From Sphingomonadales bacterium (lineage in GTDB: Bacteria; Pseudomonadota; Alphaproteobacteria; Sphingomonadales; Emcibacteraceae): a DNA stretch of 6,359 bases. A program made the position numbers and the translations under genes. The stretch covers positions 1 through 6,359 of the forward strand of contig DRKK01000064.1 in NCBI GenBank assembly GCA_011051815.1, given 5' to 3'. The notes beneath the pieces were generated by a model. It was not told the origin of the DNA. It saw nothing but the letters and a program-made list of their open reading frames with translations, and searched no databases. Each line of letters starts with the position of its first letter. Within the stretch, counting starts at the first letter, position 1. Shown piece by piece: positions 1 to 6,344 of the stretch.

Positions 1-786
1 GCCGCCGCCATGGGGGGCCGCGCCGCCATATGTATCCACAATGATCTTGCGCCCGGTCAGGCCCGCATCGCCGTCCGGGCCGCCGATAACAAAATTTCCG
101 GTGGGATTGATATAAAGCTCGTCTGTAGGACACATCCAGCCCTCGGGCAGGTTGCTTTCAATATGTTCAAGGACAATTTCTCGGACACGCTCCTGTGACA
201 CACCGTCCCCATGCTGGGGGGAGACCACAACAGACGTTGCGCAAATCGGAACCCCATCCTCATATTTCAAGGTTACCTGGCTCTTGGAATCCGGGCCCAG
301 TTCTGTCACGCCGCCGTGACGGGCCGCCGCCAGAGATTTCAGGATCTTGTGGGAATAATGTATGGGTGCCGGCATTAAGGCGTCGGTCTCGTTGGTGGCA
401 TAGCCAAACATGATCCCCTGATCACCAGCCCCTTCATCCTTATCAGCGCCGCTATCCACGCCCATGGCAATATCGGCGGATTGTTCATGGACATGAACCT
501 CCACAGACATATCCCGCCAGTGGAAACCCTCCTGCTCATAACCAATTTCTTTCACAACCCGGCGGGCGGCGTCTTCCATCACGTCGGCATTAATGGCGCT
601 TGGCCCCCGGACTTCCCCGGCCAGAACCACCCGGTTTGTGGTGGTCAGCGTTTCTACGGCAACCCGGGCTTCCGGCTCTGCGGCCAGAAAAAGGTCAACG
701 ATGGCATCAGAAACACAATCGGATACCTTATCCGGATGACCTTCCGAGACGGATTCACTGGTGAATAAATAATTCTTTCTGGACAT
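1..786 (-). CDS. metK: S-adenosylmethionine synthetase, N-terminal 262 residues (cut by window edge)
   Basis: Cytosolic enzyme that joins methionine and ATP to form S-adenosylmethionine (SAM), releasing phosphate and pyrophosphate; SAM is the methyl donor for most methylations. The frame is open from an ATG at 784-786 to the window edge, 262 codons of a family usually about 385-400 long, so roughly the last third lies outside. Visible hallmarks are [13 protein letters not shown] near residues 8-20, with the ATP/metal-binding His17 and Asp19; [12 protein letters not shown] at 119-130, the family signature; DSKSQ around 166-170 with the active-site Asp and Lys; [14 protein letters not shown] near 235-248; and the glycine-rich GGAAPHGGG at 254-262, the second signature. 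The start is fixed by the conserved N terminus and a GGAG ribosome site eight bases upstream. The gene has its own leader behind the terminator of the preceding gene. Family identity is essentially certain; no broken reading frame was seen. Confidence 0.98.
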   Translation of the reverse strand, partial: MSRKNYLFTSESVSEGHPDKVSDCVSDAIVDLFLAAEPEARVAVETLTTTNRVVLAGEVRGPSAINADVMEDAARRVVKEIGYEQEGFHWRDMSVEVHVHEQSADIAMGVDSGADKDEGAGDQGIMFGYATNETDALMPAPIHYSHKILKSLAAARHGGVTELGPDSKSQVTLKYEDGVPICATSVVVSPQHGDGVSQERVREIVLEHIESNLPEGWMCPTDELYINPTGNFVIGGPDGDAGLTGRKIIVDTYGGAAPHGGG

Positions 787-794
787 ATATATTT

Positions 795-798
795 CTCC
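795..798 (-). promoter_or_regulatory. Ribosome binding site of metK
   Basis: On the minus strand GGAG lies eight bases before the ATG at 786, in the context CCGGAGAAATATATATG. It supports that ATG as the start. The A/T-only spacer should leave the site unpaired. Confidence 0.8.
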
Positions 799-824
799 GG
801 CAATTACATACAAATAGTTGTTTC

Positions 825-841
825 AAGATATAACATATCTT
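825..841 (-). promoter_or_regulatory. Perfect inverted repeat upstream of metK, candidate operator
   Basis: On the minus strand this reads AAGATAT-GTT-ATATCTT, a perfect 7-3-7 inverted repeat 38-54 bases upstream of the metK start. It is bracketed by a second short repeat, GTTTC at 820-824 and GAAAC at 851-855. The geometry suits a dimeric repressor. ArsR-family regulators of methionine and SAM recycling such as SahR are known to control metK in some Proteobacteria and are a plausible class, but I cannot match the motif to one from memory. The alternative is a weak A/U hairpin in the 5' leader. The symmetry is seen directly; the function is inferred. Confidence 0.45.
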
Positions 842-842
842 T

Positions 843-872
843 TATATAAAGAAACCTTTATATTTTAGTTAA
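843..872 (-). promoter_or_regulatory. Possible metK promoter
   Basis: On the minus strand TTAACT (872-867, four of six matches to TTGACA) is followed after 18 bases by TATATA (848-843, four of six matches to TATAAT). The predicted start near 836 would fall inside the inverted repeat at 825-841, which would suit repression. The whole stretch is A/T-rich, so several other -10-like hexamers fit nearly as well. This is only a candidate. Some promoter is expected here because a strong terminator lies just upstream. Confidence 0.3.
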
Positions 873-889
873 CGGCGGAAATTTTCTGT

Positions 890-931
890 AAAAAAAACAA
901 CAAAAGCCTGAAACCACGGGGCATCAGGCTT
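890..931 (-). terminator. Intrinsic terminator of the sugar-transferase gene
   Basis: On the minus strand AAGCCTGA (931-924) and TCAGGCTT (911-904) form an 8-bp perfect stem around a 12-base loop. The stem is followed at once by a T-rich tail, TTGTTG and then eight Ts (903-890). It begins about 23 bases past the TAA stop at 955-957. Stem, spacing and U-tract are classic for a rho-independent terminator. It separates the transferase transcript from metK. Confidence 0.9.
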
Positions 932-954
932 GAGTATAATTAAAGAAAGGAACT

Positions 955-1611
955 TTATTCTGATGCAGCCTCATCAACTGGAACTTCTGCATTTGCCCAT
1001 TCCGGCATCGTCACATGATTCTCAGCGGACACGCCAGTACGGCTGAGAACAATCGGGATTGTCTTGAACAAAACCTTCACGTCAGTCATGAAACTGCAAT
1101 TATCCACATACCAGATATCCAGAATAAATTTCTGGTTCCAGCTGATCGAATTACGGCCCATCACTTGTGCCCATCCGCTGATACCGGGACGAACATCATG
1201 GCGGCGCATTTGTTCAGACGTATAGCGTGAACCATATTCAGCAATGAAAGGCCGGGGGCCAATCAGGCTCATATCACCGATGAGCACGTTCCACAATTGC
1301 GGCAACTCATCAACACTGATGTCGCGCAGCAGCTTGCCAAATCTTGTCAAACGGTATTCGTCGGCCAAAAGATTCCCATCCTCGTCAACACAATTGGTCA
1401 TGCTGCGGAATTTCCAGATGGTAAAAGATTGCCCGTTCAGGCCCAGTCTTTCCTGCTTGAATATGACCGGACTACCCAGTTTAACGCGGACCAGAACAGC
1501 TGTTACCAGCAAAACAGGCGACAATATAATGATCAACAGAAGTGAACCAACAATATCCAGAAGTCTTTTCCAGACAGTCTTATATGTTATCCCTCGCATT
1601 TGTTTCCTCAT
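955..1611 (-). CDS. PglC-like monotopic phosphoglycosyl transferase (bacterial sugar transferase family)
   Basis: Transfers a sugar-1-phosphate from a UDP-sugar to undecaprenyl phosphate at the inner membrane, the first step of many glycan, capsule or glycoprotein pathways. At 218 residues it is the short form, lacking the multi-helix N-terminal region of WbaP/WcaJ-type enzymes. It has one hydrophobic segment, about residues 17-42, with the Ser-Pro break at 31-32 typical of the re-entrant membrane helix; KFRSM at 67-71; the catalytic Asp-Glu pair at 101-102 (SVDELPQLWNVL); GDMSLIGPRP at 112-121; RPGISGWAQV at 141-150; and SAENHVTMPE near the C terminus. The pattern follows Campylobacter PglC along its length, but the sugar cannot be predicted. 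The tail is short and acidic. Met1 lacks a good ribosome site, and Met5 (ATG at 1599-1597) has AGGA five bases upstream, so translation may begin there. Its GC content is about 45%, well below the helicase, and no other glycan gene is in view, which may mean acquisition or a lone initiating enzyme. Confidence 0.93.
   Translation of the reverse strand: MRKQMRGITYKTVWKRLLDIVGSLLLIIILSPVLLVTAVLVRVKLGSPVIFKQERLGLNGQSFTIWKFRSMTNCVDEDGNLLADEYRLTRFGKLLRDISVDELPQLWNVLIGDMSLIGPRPFIAEYGSRYTSEQMRRHDVRPGISGWAQVMGRNSISWNQKFILDIWYVDNCSFMTDVKVLFKTIPIVLSRTGVSAENHVTMPEWANAEVPVDEAASE
1605..1608 (-). promoter_or_regulatory. Ribosome site favouring the internal Met5 start of the sugar transferase
   Basis: The minus strand reads ATG-AGGAAACAA-ATG. 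The AGGA core lies inside codons 2-3 of the longer frame and five bases before the second ATG (1599-1597). Nothing comparable precedes the first ATG at 1611. An in-frame TGA at 1623-1621 rules out a longer N terminus. Confidence 0.5.
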
Positions 1612-1683
1612 CGTCTTTATTCATATTTATCCCCGTTTTATATCTTTAAGGTTAACGCAGGATTAATTTAATAAGAATTTATT

Positions 1684-1694
1684 GTGACGGTCAC
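1684..1694. repeat. Short palindrome GTGAC-G-GTCAC
   Basis: A perfect 5-1-5 inverted repeat centred 78 bases upstream of the ATG at 1611, in A/T-rich surroundings. It could be an operator half-site pair for the sugar transferase promoter. A match this short can arise by chance, so no regulator is proposed. Confidence 0.3.
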
Positions 1695-1745
1695 CCAATT
1701 TTAATACGACCCCAAAAACACAGCATGGAAATGATTTACACATTA

Positions 1746-1785
1746 CCCTGCAATTGCAGGCAGGTAAAATTATCCTGCCCTGCAA
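1746..1785. repeat. Two overlapping, mutually exclusive hairpins sharing a TTGCAGG arm
   Basis: CCCTGCAA occurs twice in direct orientation (1746-1753 and 1778-1785) with its complement TTGCAGG (1754-1760) between them. The middle arm can pair leftwards, giving the perfect 14-base palindrome CCTGCAATTGCAGG (1747-1760). It can also pair rightwards, where TTGCAGGCAGG (1754-1764) meets CCTGCCCTGCAA (1774-1785) across a 9-base loop with one bulged base. The second fold is much the stronger, because the first leaves no loop. There is no T-tract on either side, so it is not a standard terminator. It could be a transcript-end processing or stabilising structure, a REP-like element or a protein-binding site. 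The pairing is seen directly; the role is unknown. Confidence 0.6.
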
Positions 1786-1819
1786 CCGGAATTAGCATGT
1801 AACTATCGCCCTGGCAAGC

Positions 1820-1851
1820 AAAAAAAGCCAAATAGTCTTAATGGACTAGCT
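1820..1851 (-). terminator. Candidate terminator downstream of lysS
   Basis: On the minus strand TAGTC (1848-1844) pairs with GACTA (1837-1833) around a 6-base loop. A further AGC/GCT pairing is possible across a 4-base bulge (1851-1849 with 1828-1826). Seven Ts follow at 1826-1820. It lies about 38 bases beyond the lysS stop. The stem is short and interrupted, so termination would be weak. Five Ts on the plus strand at 1852-1856 make it loosely two-sided. Confidence 0.45.
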
Positions 1852-1888
1852 GTTTTTGTTCGCAGACGCAATATAAATTCACTATTGC

Positions 1889-3472
1889 CTAATTTTCTGC
1901 TAATTTACGCCGAATAAGCTCTATGATCTTTGTCCGGCCATAAAGCGCTATGAAGGACCCCATGCGCGGCCCCTGTTTCTGTCCCAGAAGTATCTCATAC
2001 AGGGCCCCGAACCATTCGCGCAGGTTGTCATAGCCCTGTTCATTGCCCACGGCAAAGACCTCATTCTGATAATCGGAAGCCGGCAATCCATCTGCCATAT
2101 TTTCCAGCTTATCAATCAGACTTTCCAGCGCCACCCGTTCCCGTTCCGTGGGGGCGCGGTAGCTTTTATGAGGTTTGACAAAATTCTCATAATAGACCAG
2201 AGCGTAGCCCGCCAACTGATTCAACAACGGCGAATTTTCCGGTGTGGTGCCCTCGGCATAATTGCTGATATAGCCCCAGAGAGTTTCCTTATCCTCTGCA
2301 TTAGAGGCACTGGCCAGATTAAGCAGGAGCGCGAAAGTCACCGGTAGTTTCTGGGCCGGAGGATTGCCGTTATGCACATGCCAGACCGGATTGGCCAGCT
2401 TCTGCTTGCCCTCCTGTTCGTCATATTTCCCCAAATGATTGATATATTCATCCACTGTTTTAGGGATCACGTCGAAAAATAGTTTTTTCGCCTTGCGCGG
2501 CGATTGGAACATATAGAGCGACAGGCTTTCCGGCGTACCATATTTCAGCCAGTCCTCCATGGTCAGGCCATTGCCCTTTGATTTGGAGATCTTCTCGCCC
2601 TTTTCATCCAGGAACAGCTCATAGCTGAACCCTTCCGGCGGCACCGCGCCCAGAATACGGGTGATGGCGCTGGACAGCTTGACAGATTCCATCAAATCTT
2701 TGCCCGCCATCTCATAATCAACGCCCAGTCCGACCCAGCGCATGGCCCAGTCCGCTTTCCACTGCATTTTACAGCCGCCGCCCGTGACCGGAACTTCCAC
2801 ATGCTGCTTGGTTTCAGGATCAACATAGACCACAGTCCCCGCGTCAAGCTTTCGTTCCACAATCGGAACTTGCAAAACCTTTCCCGTACGCGGGCACAGG
2901 GGCAGGAACGGGCTGTAGGTGGCCTGACGCTCAGCCCCCAAGGTGGGCAGGATCACTTTCATGATCTTGTCATAGGCCCCGAGCATTTTCAGCAGGGTTG
3001 CATCCATTTCGCCACTCTCATAGGTGAGCGTGGCACTTTTAAACTCATAATCAAAGCCGAACCCATCCAGAAAATCACATAGCCGGGCGTTATTATGGTG
3101 GGCAAAACTCTCATGGGTGCCGAACGGGTCCGGCACTTTTGACAGCGGCAGCCCCAGATGCTGTTCCAGCATCTCCTGATTGGGCAGGTTGCCGGGCACC
3201 TTGCGGAAACCATCCATATCATCAGAATAGGCGATTAATTTTGTCGGCTGGTCACTGAACAGCTGAAAGGCCTGACGGACCATAGTGGTGCGCACCACCT
3301 CGCCAAAGGTACCCATATGCGGCAGGCCGCTTGGCCCATAGCCGGTTTCAAACAGAACATAGTCTTTTTCATTACCGGATTTTTCCAACCGTTTCAGAAG
3401 ATTTTGAGCTTCTTTAAAGGGCCAGGCGTTACTGTCCAGGGCGTAACTGATCATTTCCGGTGATGTGGGCAT
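1889..3472 (-). CDS. lysS: Class I lysyl-tRNA synthetase
   Basis: Charges tRNA(Lys) with lysine using ATP, in the cytosol. It belongs to the class I LysRS family (also called LysK), found in most archaea, spirochaetes and many Alphaproteobacteria, and unrelated in fold to the class II LysRS of E. coli. The 527 residues match the family's usual length. The Rossmann-fold catalytic domain shows the HIGH-like motif GPSGLPHMGT at 46-55, conserved AYSDDMDGFRKVP near 81-93, the WKADWAMRW block at 238-246 and the KMSKS-like KISKSKG at 294-300. The helical anticodon-binding region follows, ending in an FxALYGRT segment near 507-514. The ATG at 3472 has AAGGA ten bases upstream; Met7 is a possible later start without a better site. 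The stop is TAG. It is divergent from the helicase gene across 115 bases and probably transcribed alone. No class II LysRS is visible here. All key motifs are intact. Confidence 0.97.
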   Translation of the reverse strand: MPTSPEMISYALDSNAWPFKEAQNLLKRLEKSGNEKDYVLFETGYGPSGLPHMGTFGEVVRTTMVRQAFQLFSDQPTKLIAYSDDMDGFRKVPGNLPNQEMLEQHLGLPLSKVPDPFGTHESFAHHNNARLCDFLDGFGFDYEFKSATLTYESGEMDATLLKMLGAYDKIMKVILPTLGAERQATYSPFLPLCPRTGKVLQVPIVERKLDAGTVVYVDPETKQHVEVPVTGGGCKMQWKADWAMRWVGLGVDYEMAGKDLMESVKLSSAITRILGAVPPEGFSYELFLDEKGEKISKSKGNGLTMEDWLKYGTPESLSLYMFQSPRKAKKLFFDVIPKTVDEYINHLGKYDEQEGKQKLANPVWHVHNGNPPAQKLPVTFALLLNLASASNAEDKETLWGYISNYAEGTTPENSPLLNQLAGYALVYYENFVKPHKSYRAPTERERVALESLIDKLENMADGLPASDYQNEVFAVGNEQGYDNLREWFGALYEILLGQKQGPRMGSFIALYGRTKIIELIRRKLAEN

Positions 3473-3482
3473 AATTTCGGTA

Positions 3483-3487
3483 TCCTT
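3483..3487 (-). promoter_or_regulatory. Ribosome binding site of lysS
   Basis: AAGGA on the minus strand lies ten bases before the ATG at 3472. The spacing is slightly long but usable, and it favours the full-length start over Met7. Confidence 0.65.
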
Positions 3488-3500
3488 GTTATATTGGGTC

Positions 3501-3529
3501 TTGATAAAACCCTTTATCGGTCACGTCAA
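3501..3529 (-). promoter_or_regulatory. Predicted lysS promoter
   Basis: On the minus strand TTGACG (3529-3524, five of six to TTGACA) and TATCAA (3506-3501, four of six to TATAAT) are 17 bases apart. Transcription would start near 3494, leaving a leader of about 20 bases with room only for the ribosome site. Such a short leader argues against RNA-based control. The -35 box lies three bases from the -35 box of the divergent helicase promoter. Confidence 0.6.
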
Positions 3530-3532
3530 CTC

Positions 3533-3561
3533 TTGGCTTTCGCTAAAGAGATCAATATAGT
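3533..3561 (+). promoter_or_regulatory. Predicted helicase promoter
   Basis: TTGGCT (3533-3538, four of six to TTGACA) and TATAGT (3556-3561, five of six to TATAAT) are separated by 17 bases. The expected start near 3568 gives a leader of about 20 bases before the ATG at 3588. No obvious LexA-type box, such as the alphaproteobacterial GTTC-N7-GTTC, was seen in the gap, so SOS control is not supported here. Confidence 0.55.
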
Positions 3562-3587
3562 CATTTTTTTCGACACACTGGACTCCG

Positions 3588-6344
3588 ATGACTGACCCGC
3601 TGATAAATTTTCCAGACCCTTTTGAGGTTCTCTCCCGCCTGCCCGCGCTGGTGGTCAGGACGGACTTTGGTACCATTGTCACGCTGGACGGAGAAGTGAT
3701 GGACTATGACCTGAAAGAGCTGAAAAAGATTGTTCGGGGTCAGGCTTTTCTTATTTGCAACCAGCGGATCACCGGGCAAAATCTTGGGCATATATCTTAC
3801 CGCCCCTTTGATGTGCTGGAGCTCTTTGCTTTTATAAGGCCTGCGGCATTCTGCCTGCCCCTGCCTTTCGGGCTGGCGCAGGCCCTCTCATTCCCCAATA
3901 GCAGCGACACGCCCGAGGATCAGGCCGTGATCATCCTGCAAGCGGCCCATCGGCTGATGCAGGACCTTATGGACCCGGCATATATCTATGGGGACGGCGT
4001 TGCCGCCACGGCCCACAAGATGGCCGGGGCCGGATGGCCGTGGGGGCCGCTTATTCTGGGGGCCGTGGGGCAAAATGCACAGGATTACTATGTCTGGAAC
4101 CATCTGCCCGAATGGGAGGACAGCCCGCCCACGCCGCCGCCCGGCGTCAGCCCGGTCAGCGGGCCGGAAAGCCTTGCCCGCCTGCGCCACCTTCTGGGGC
4201 CCAATGCCGAAGACCGGAAAAGCCAGCAGGATTATACCGCCCTCACCGCCGGAGCCTTTGACGCGCCCGACGATCTGGACGAGCCGAAACTGGTTCTGGC
4301 CGAGGCCGGGACCGGCATTGGCAAGACGCTGGGCTATATCGCTCCGGCCAGCCTGTGGGCGGAGAAAAACGGCGGCACCGTCTGGCTCGCCACCTATACC
4401 AAAAACCTGCAACGTCAGCTGGATCAGGAACTGGACAGCCTCTATCCCGACCCAAAAATAAAGCAGCAAAAGGTGGTTATCCGCAAAGGCCGGGAGAATT
4501 ATCTGTGCCTGCTGAATCTTCAAGAGCTGTCTCAGGGCGCGGCCCAGCAACAGGGGCGCATCCTGCTGGGCCTTGTCTCCCGCTGGGCCAGATACAGCCG
4601 GGACGGCGATATGATCGGCGGCGATTTCCCCGCGTGGCTGGGCGAGATATTCGGCCAAAACCGTCTGACACAGCTCACCGACCGGCGCGGGGAATGTGTC
4701 TATTCCGCCTGCGCCCATTACCGCAAATGCTATATTGAAAAGGCCCAGCGCAACGCCAAAACCGCCGATCTGGTCATTGCCAATCATGCGCTGGTCATGG
4801 TTCAATGTGCGACCCGCATGGGCGAGACCGACCTGCCGAACCGGTATGTTTTTGATGAGGGCCATCACCTGTTTGATGCCGCCGACAGCGCCTTTGCCGC
4901 CCATCTGACCGGGCAGGAGGGGCAGGAATTGCGCCGCTGGATCAGGGGCGCAGAACAATCGGGCCGCCGGGGCAAGGGCCTGAAAGGCCGGGTTGAAGAC
5001 CTGATCCATGACGATGACGAGGCCCGGCGCATGCTGGAACAGGTCATCACCGCCGCCCGGTGCCTGCCCGCCGAAGGATGGCATGGGCGGCTCGGCGAGG
5101 GCAGTCCCTTTGGCCCCGCGGAAAAATTTCTGTCGCTGGTCCGTTCGCAAACATTGGTTCGCAACCACGGCGCCAGCACCTATCATAGTCTGGAAACCCC
5201 GGCGGAACAGGTCGCCCCGGAATTACTTGACGCCGCAGAGAATCTGCATCTGGCGCTGGATGATCTGACGAAACCGTTAAAGAAGCTGGCGGCTGTTTTG
5301 CTGAAAAAACTGGATGCGGAGGCGGCGGAGCTGGACAGCAGCACGCGGGGGCGTCTGGAGGCCGTGGCCCGGACCCTGACCCGGCGTGCCGAAACCATTG
5401 CAGAGGGCTGGATGCCTATGTTAACCGACCTGAAAGGGGGCAAGAATGACGCGTTTGTGGACTGGTTTGAGCTGGACCGTATTCAGGGGCGGGACATTGA
5501 CGTCGGGCTGTATCGCCATTGGCTGGACCCCAGCCTGCCCTTTGTGGAAACGGTCCTGAAACCCGCTGACGGGGTTGTCATCACCTCGGCCACCCTGCGC
5601 GACCGGATCACGGATAATGATAATCCGGATATTGAATGGCACGCCGCAGAGATCCGCACCGGGGCCGCCCATCTGATCAACCCGCCGCGCCGTCAGAGTC
5701 TGAAATCACCATTCAATTACGCCGAACAGAGCCGCATCTTTATCGTCAATGACATGAACCGCCGTGACCTTGATCAATTGGCCGCCGCTTACCGTGAACT
5801 GATGATCGCCTCTGACGGCGGGGCGCTGGGCATTTTTACTGCCATTAGCCGCCTGCGCGCGGTGCAAGAACGGCTGGCACAACCATTAAACGAGCAGAAT
5901 ATCCCCCTCTATGCTCAACATGTAGACCCAATCAATGTCTCGACCCTGATTGATATTTTCCGGGCGGTGGAGGACAGTTGCCTGCTGGGCACCGATGCGG
6001 TGCGGGACGGGGTTGATGTGCCGGGGGCGTCATTGCGCCTGTGCATCTTTGACAAGGTACCCTGGCCCCGGCCCACGATCCTTCACAAGGCCCGGCGGCA
6101 AAAATTTGGCAAGCAGACCTATGACGACCTGATCACGCGCCTGCGCCTGAAACAGGCTTACGGGCGACTGATACGGCGGCGCACGGACAAGGGCGTTTTT
6201 GTCATGCTGGACGGCGCAACCCCCACCCGCCTGCTCAGTGCCTTTCCGGAAGATGTGATCATCGAACGGCTGGGCCTCGCCGAAGCCATCCGTAAAACCC
6301 GGGATTTTCTGGCCCTGACCTCACAGGAAGATATGACCCCTTAG
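3588..6344 (+). CDS. dinG: DinG/Rad3-family iron-sulfur ATP-dependent DNA helicase
   Basis: Superfamily 2 helicase of the XPD/Rad3/DinG group. Characterised members unwind DNA 5' to 3', including R-loops and other structures at stalled forks. The 918 residues hold Walker A EAGTGIGKT at 239-247; four cysteines at 307, 370, 375 and 381 for a 4Fe-4S cluster, with the C-x4-C-x5-C spacing of E. coli DinG; DEGH box at 423-426; SATL at 667-670; GTDAVRDGVDVPG at 801-813; and QAYGRLIRR at 856-864 with the arginine finger. All are intact. About 230 residues precede the core: a domain (about 18-130) followed by a proline-rich linker (about 178-193). That domain resembles a DnaQ-like exonuclease that has lost its first DxE motif. 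ATG 3588 is the first in-frame start after a TAG at 3558, but its ribosome site is weak (GGA). Assignment to DinG rather than another Rad3-like paralogue such as YoaA is by family only. An SOS role is not shown. Confidence 0.93.
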   Translation: MTDPLINFPDPFEVLSRLPALVVRTDFGTIVTLDGEVMDYDLKELKKIVRGQAFLICNQRITGQNLGHISYRPFDVLELFAFIRPAAFCLPLPFGLAQALSFPNSSDTPEDQAVIILQAAHRLMQDLMDPAYIYGDGVAATAHKMAGAGWPWGPLILGAVGQNAQDYYVWNHLPEWEDSPPTPPPGVSPVSGPESLARLRHLLGPNAEDRKSQQDYTALTAGAFDAPDDLDEPKLVLAEAGTGIGKTLGYIAPASLWAEKNGGTVWLATYTKNLQRQLDQELDSLYPDPKIKQQKVVIRKGRENYLCLLNLQELSQGAAQQQGRILLGLVSRWARYSRDGDMIGGDFPAWLGEIFGQNRLTQLTDRRGECVYSACAHYRKCYIEKAQRNAKTADLVIANHALVMVQCATRMGETDLPNRYVFDEGHHLFDAADSAFAAHLTGQEGQELRRWIRGAEQSGRRGKGLKGRVEDLIHDDDEARRMLEQVITAARCLPAEGWHGRLGEGSPFGPAEKFLSLVRSQTLVRNHGASTYHSLETPAEQVAPELLDAAENLHLALDDLTKPLKKLAAVLLKKLDAEAAELDSSTRGRLEAVARTLTRRAETIAEGWMPMLTDLKGGKNDAFVDWFELDRIQGRDIDVGLYRHWLDPSLPFVETVLKPADGVVITSATLRDRITDNDNPDIEWHAAEIRTGAAHLINPPRRQSLKSPFNYAEQSRIFIVNDMNRRDLDQLAAAYRELMIASDGGALGIFTAISRLRAVQERLAQPLNEQNIPLYAQHVDPINVSTLIDIFRAVEDSCLLGTDAVRDGVDVPGASLRLCIFDKVPWPRPTILHKARRQKFGKQTYDDLITRLRLKQAYGRLIRRRTDKGVFVMLDGATPTRLLSAFPEDVIIERLGLAEAIRKTRDFLALTSQEDMTP

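Larger units (their letters stand above)
1612..1888. other. Non-coding gap between lysS and the sugar transferase
   Basis: This 277-base, largely A/T-rich stretch has no frame that looks like a real gene and no tRNA-like fold that I can see. From the lysS side it holds a weak terminator-like hairpin (1820-1851), a pair of overlapping hairpins (1746-1785) and a small palindrome (1684-1694). The promoter of the downstream sugar transferase should lie here, but no hexamer pair stands out. A small untranslated RNA cannot be excluded. Confidence 0.6.

Noticed and set aside
10..768. Plus- and minus-strand open frames across metK (10-198, 57-263, 195-413, 481-768)
   Set aside because: They are shadows of metK, whose frame runs unbroken from 786 to the window edge with all family motifs.
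787..890. SAM riboswitch in the metK leader
   Set aside because: The leader shows only A/U-rich repeats. I could not find the conserved core or pseudoknot sequences of the SAM-II, SAM-V or SAM/SAH classes. A covariance search would settle it.
1015..1666. Plus-strand open frames over the sugar transferase (1015-1230, 1244-1666, 1297-1545)
   Set aside because: They are antisense to a gene with complete catalytic motifs, and their translations show no domain-like character.
3561..3791. Minus-strand open frame across the start of the helicase gene
   Set aside because: It overlaps the lysS/helicase promoters and the helicase N terminus, has no ribosome site and encodes no recognisable sequence.
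3888..5186. Long 432-residue open frame antisense to the helicase
   Set aside because: It lies wholly inside the helicase gene, whose motifs are all intact. Long antisense frames are common in GC-rich coding DNA. The translation is rich in Gly, Ala and Pro with no recognisable domain.
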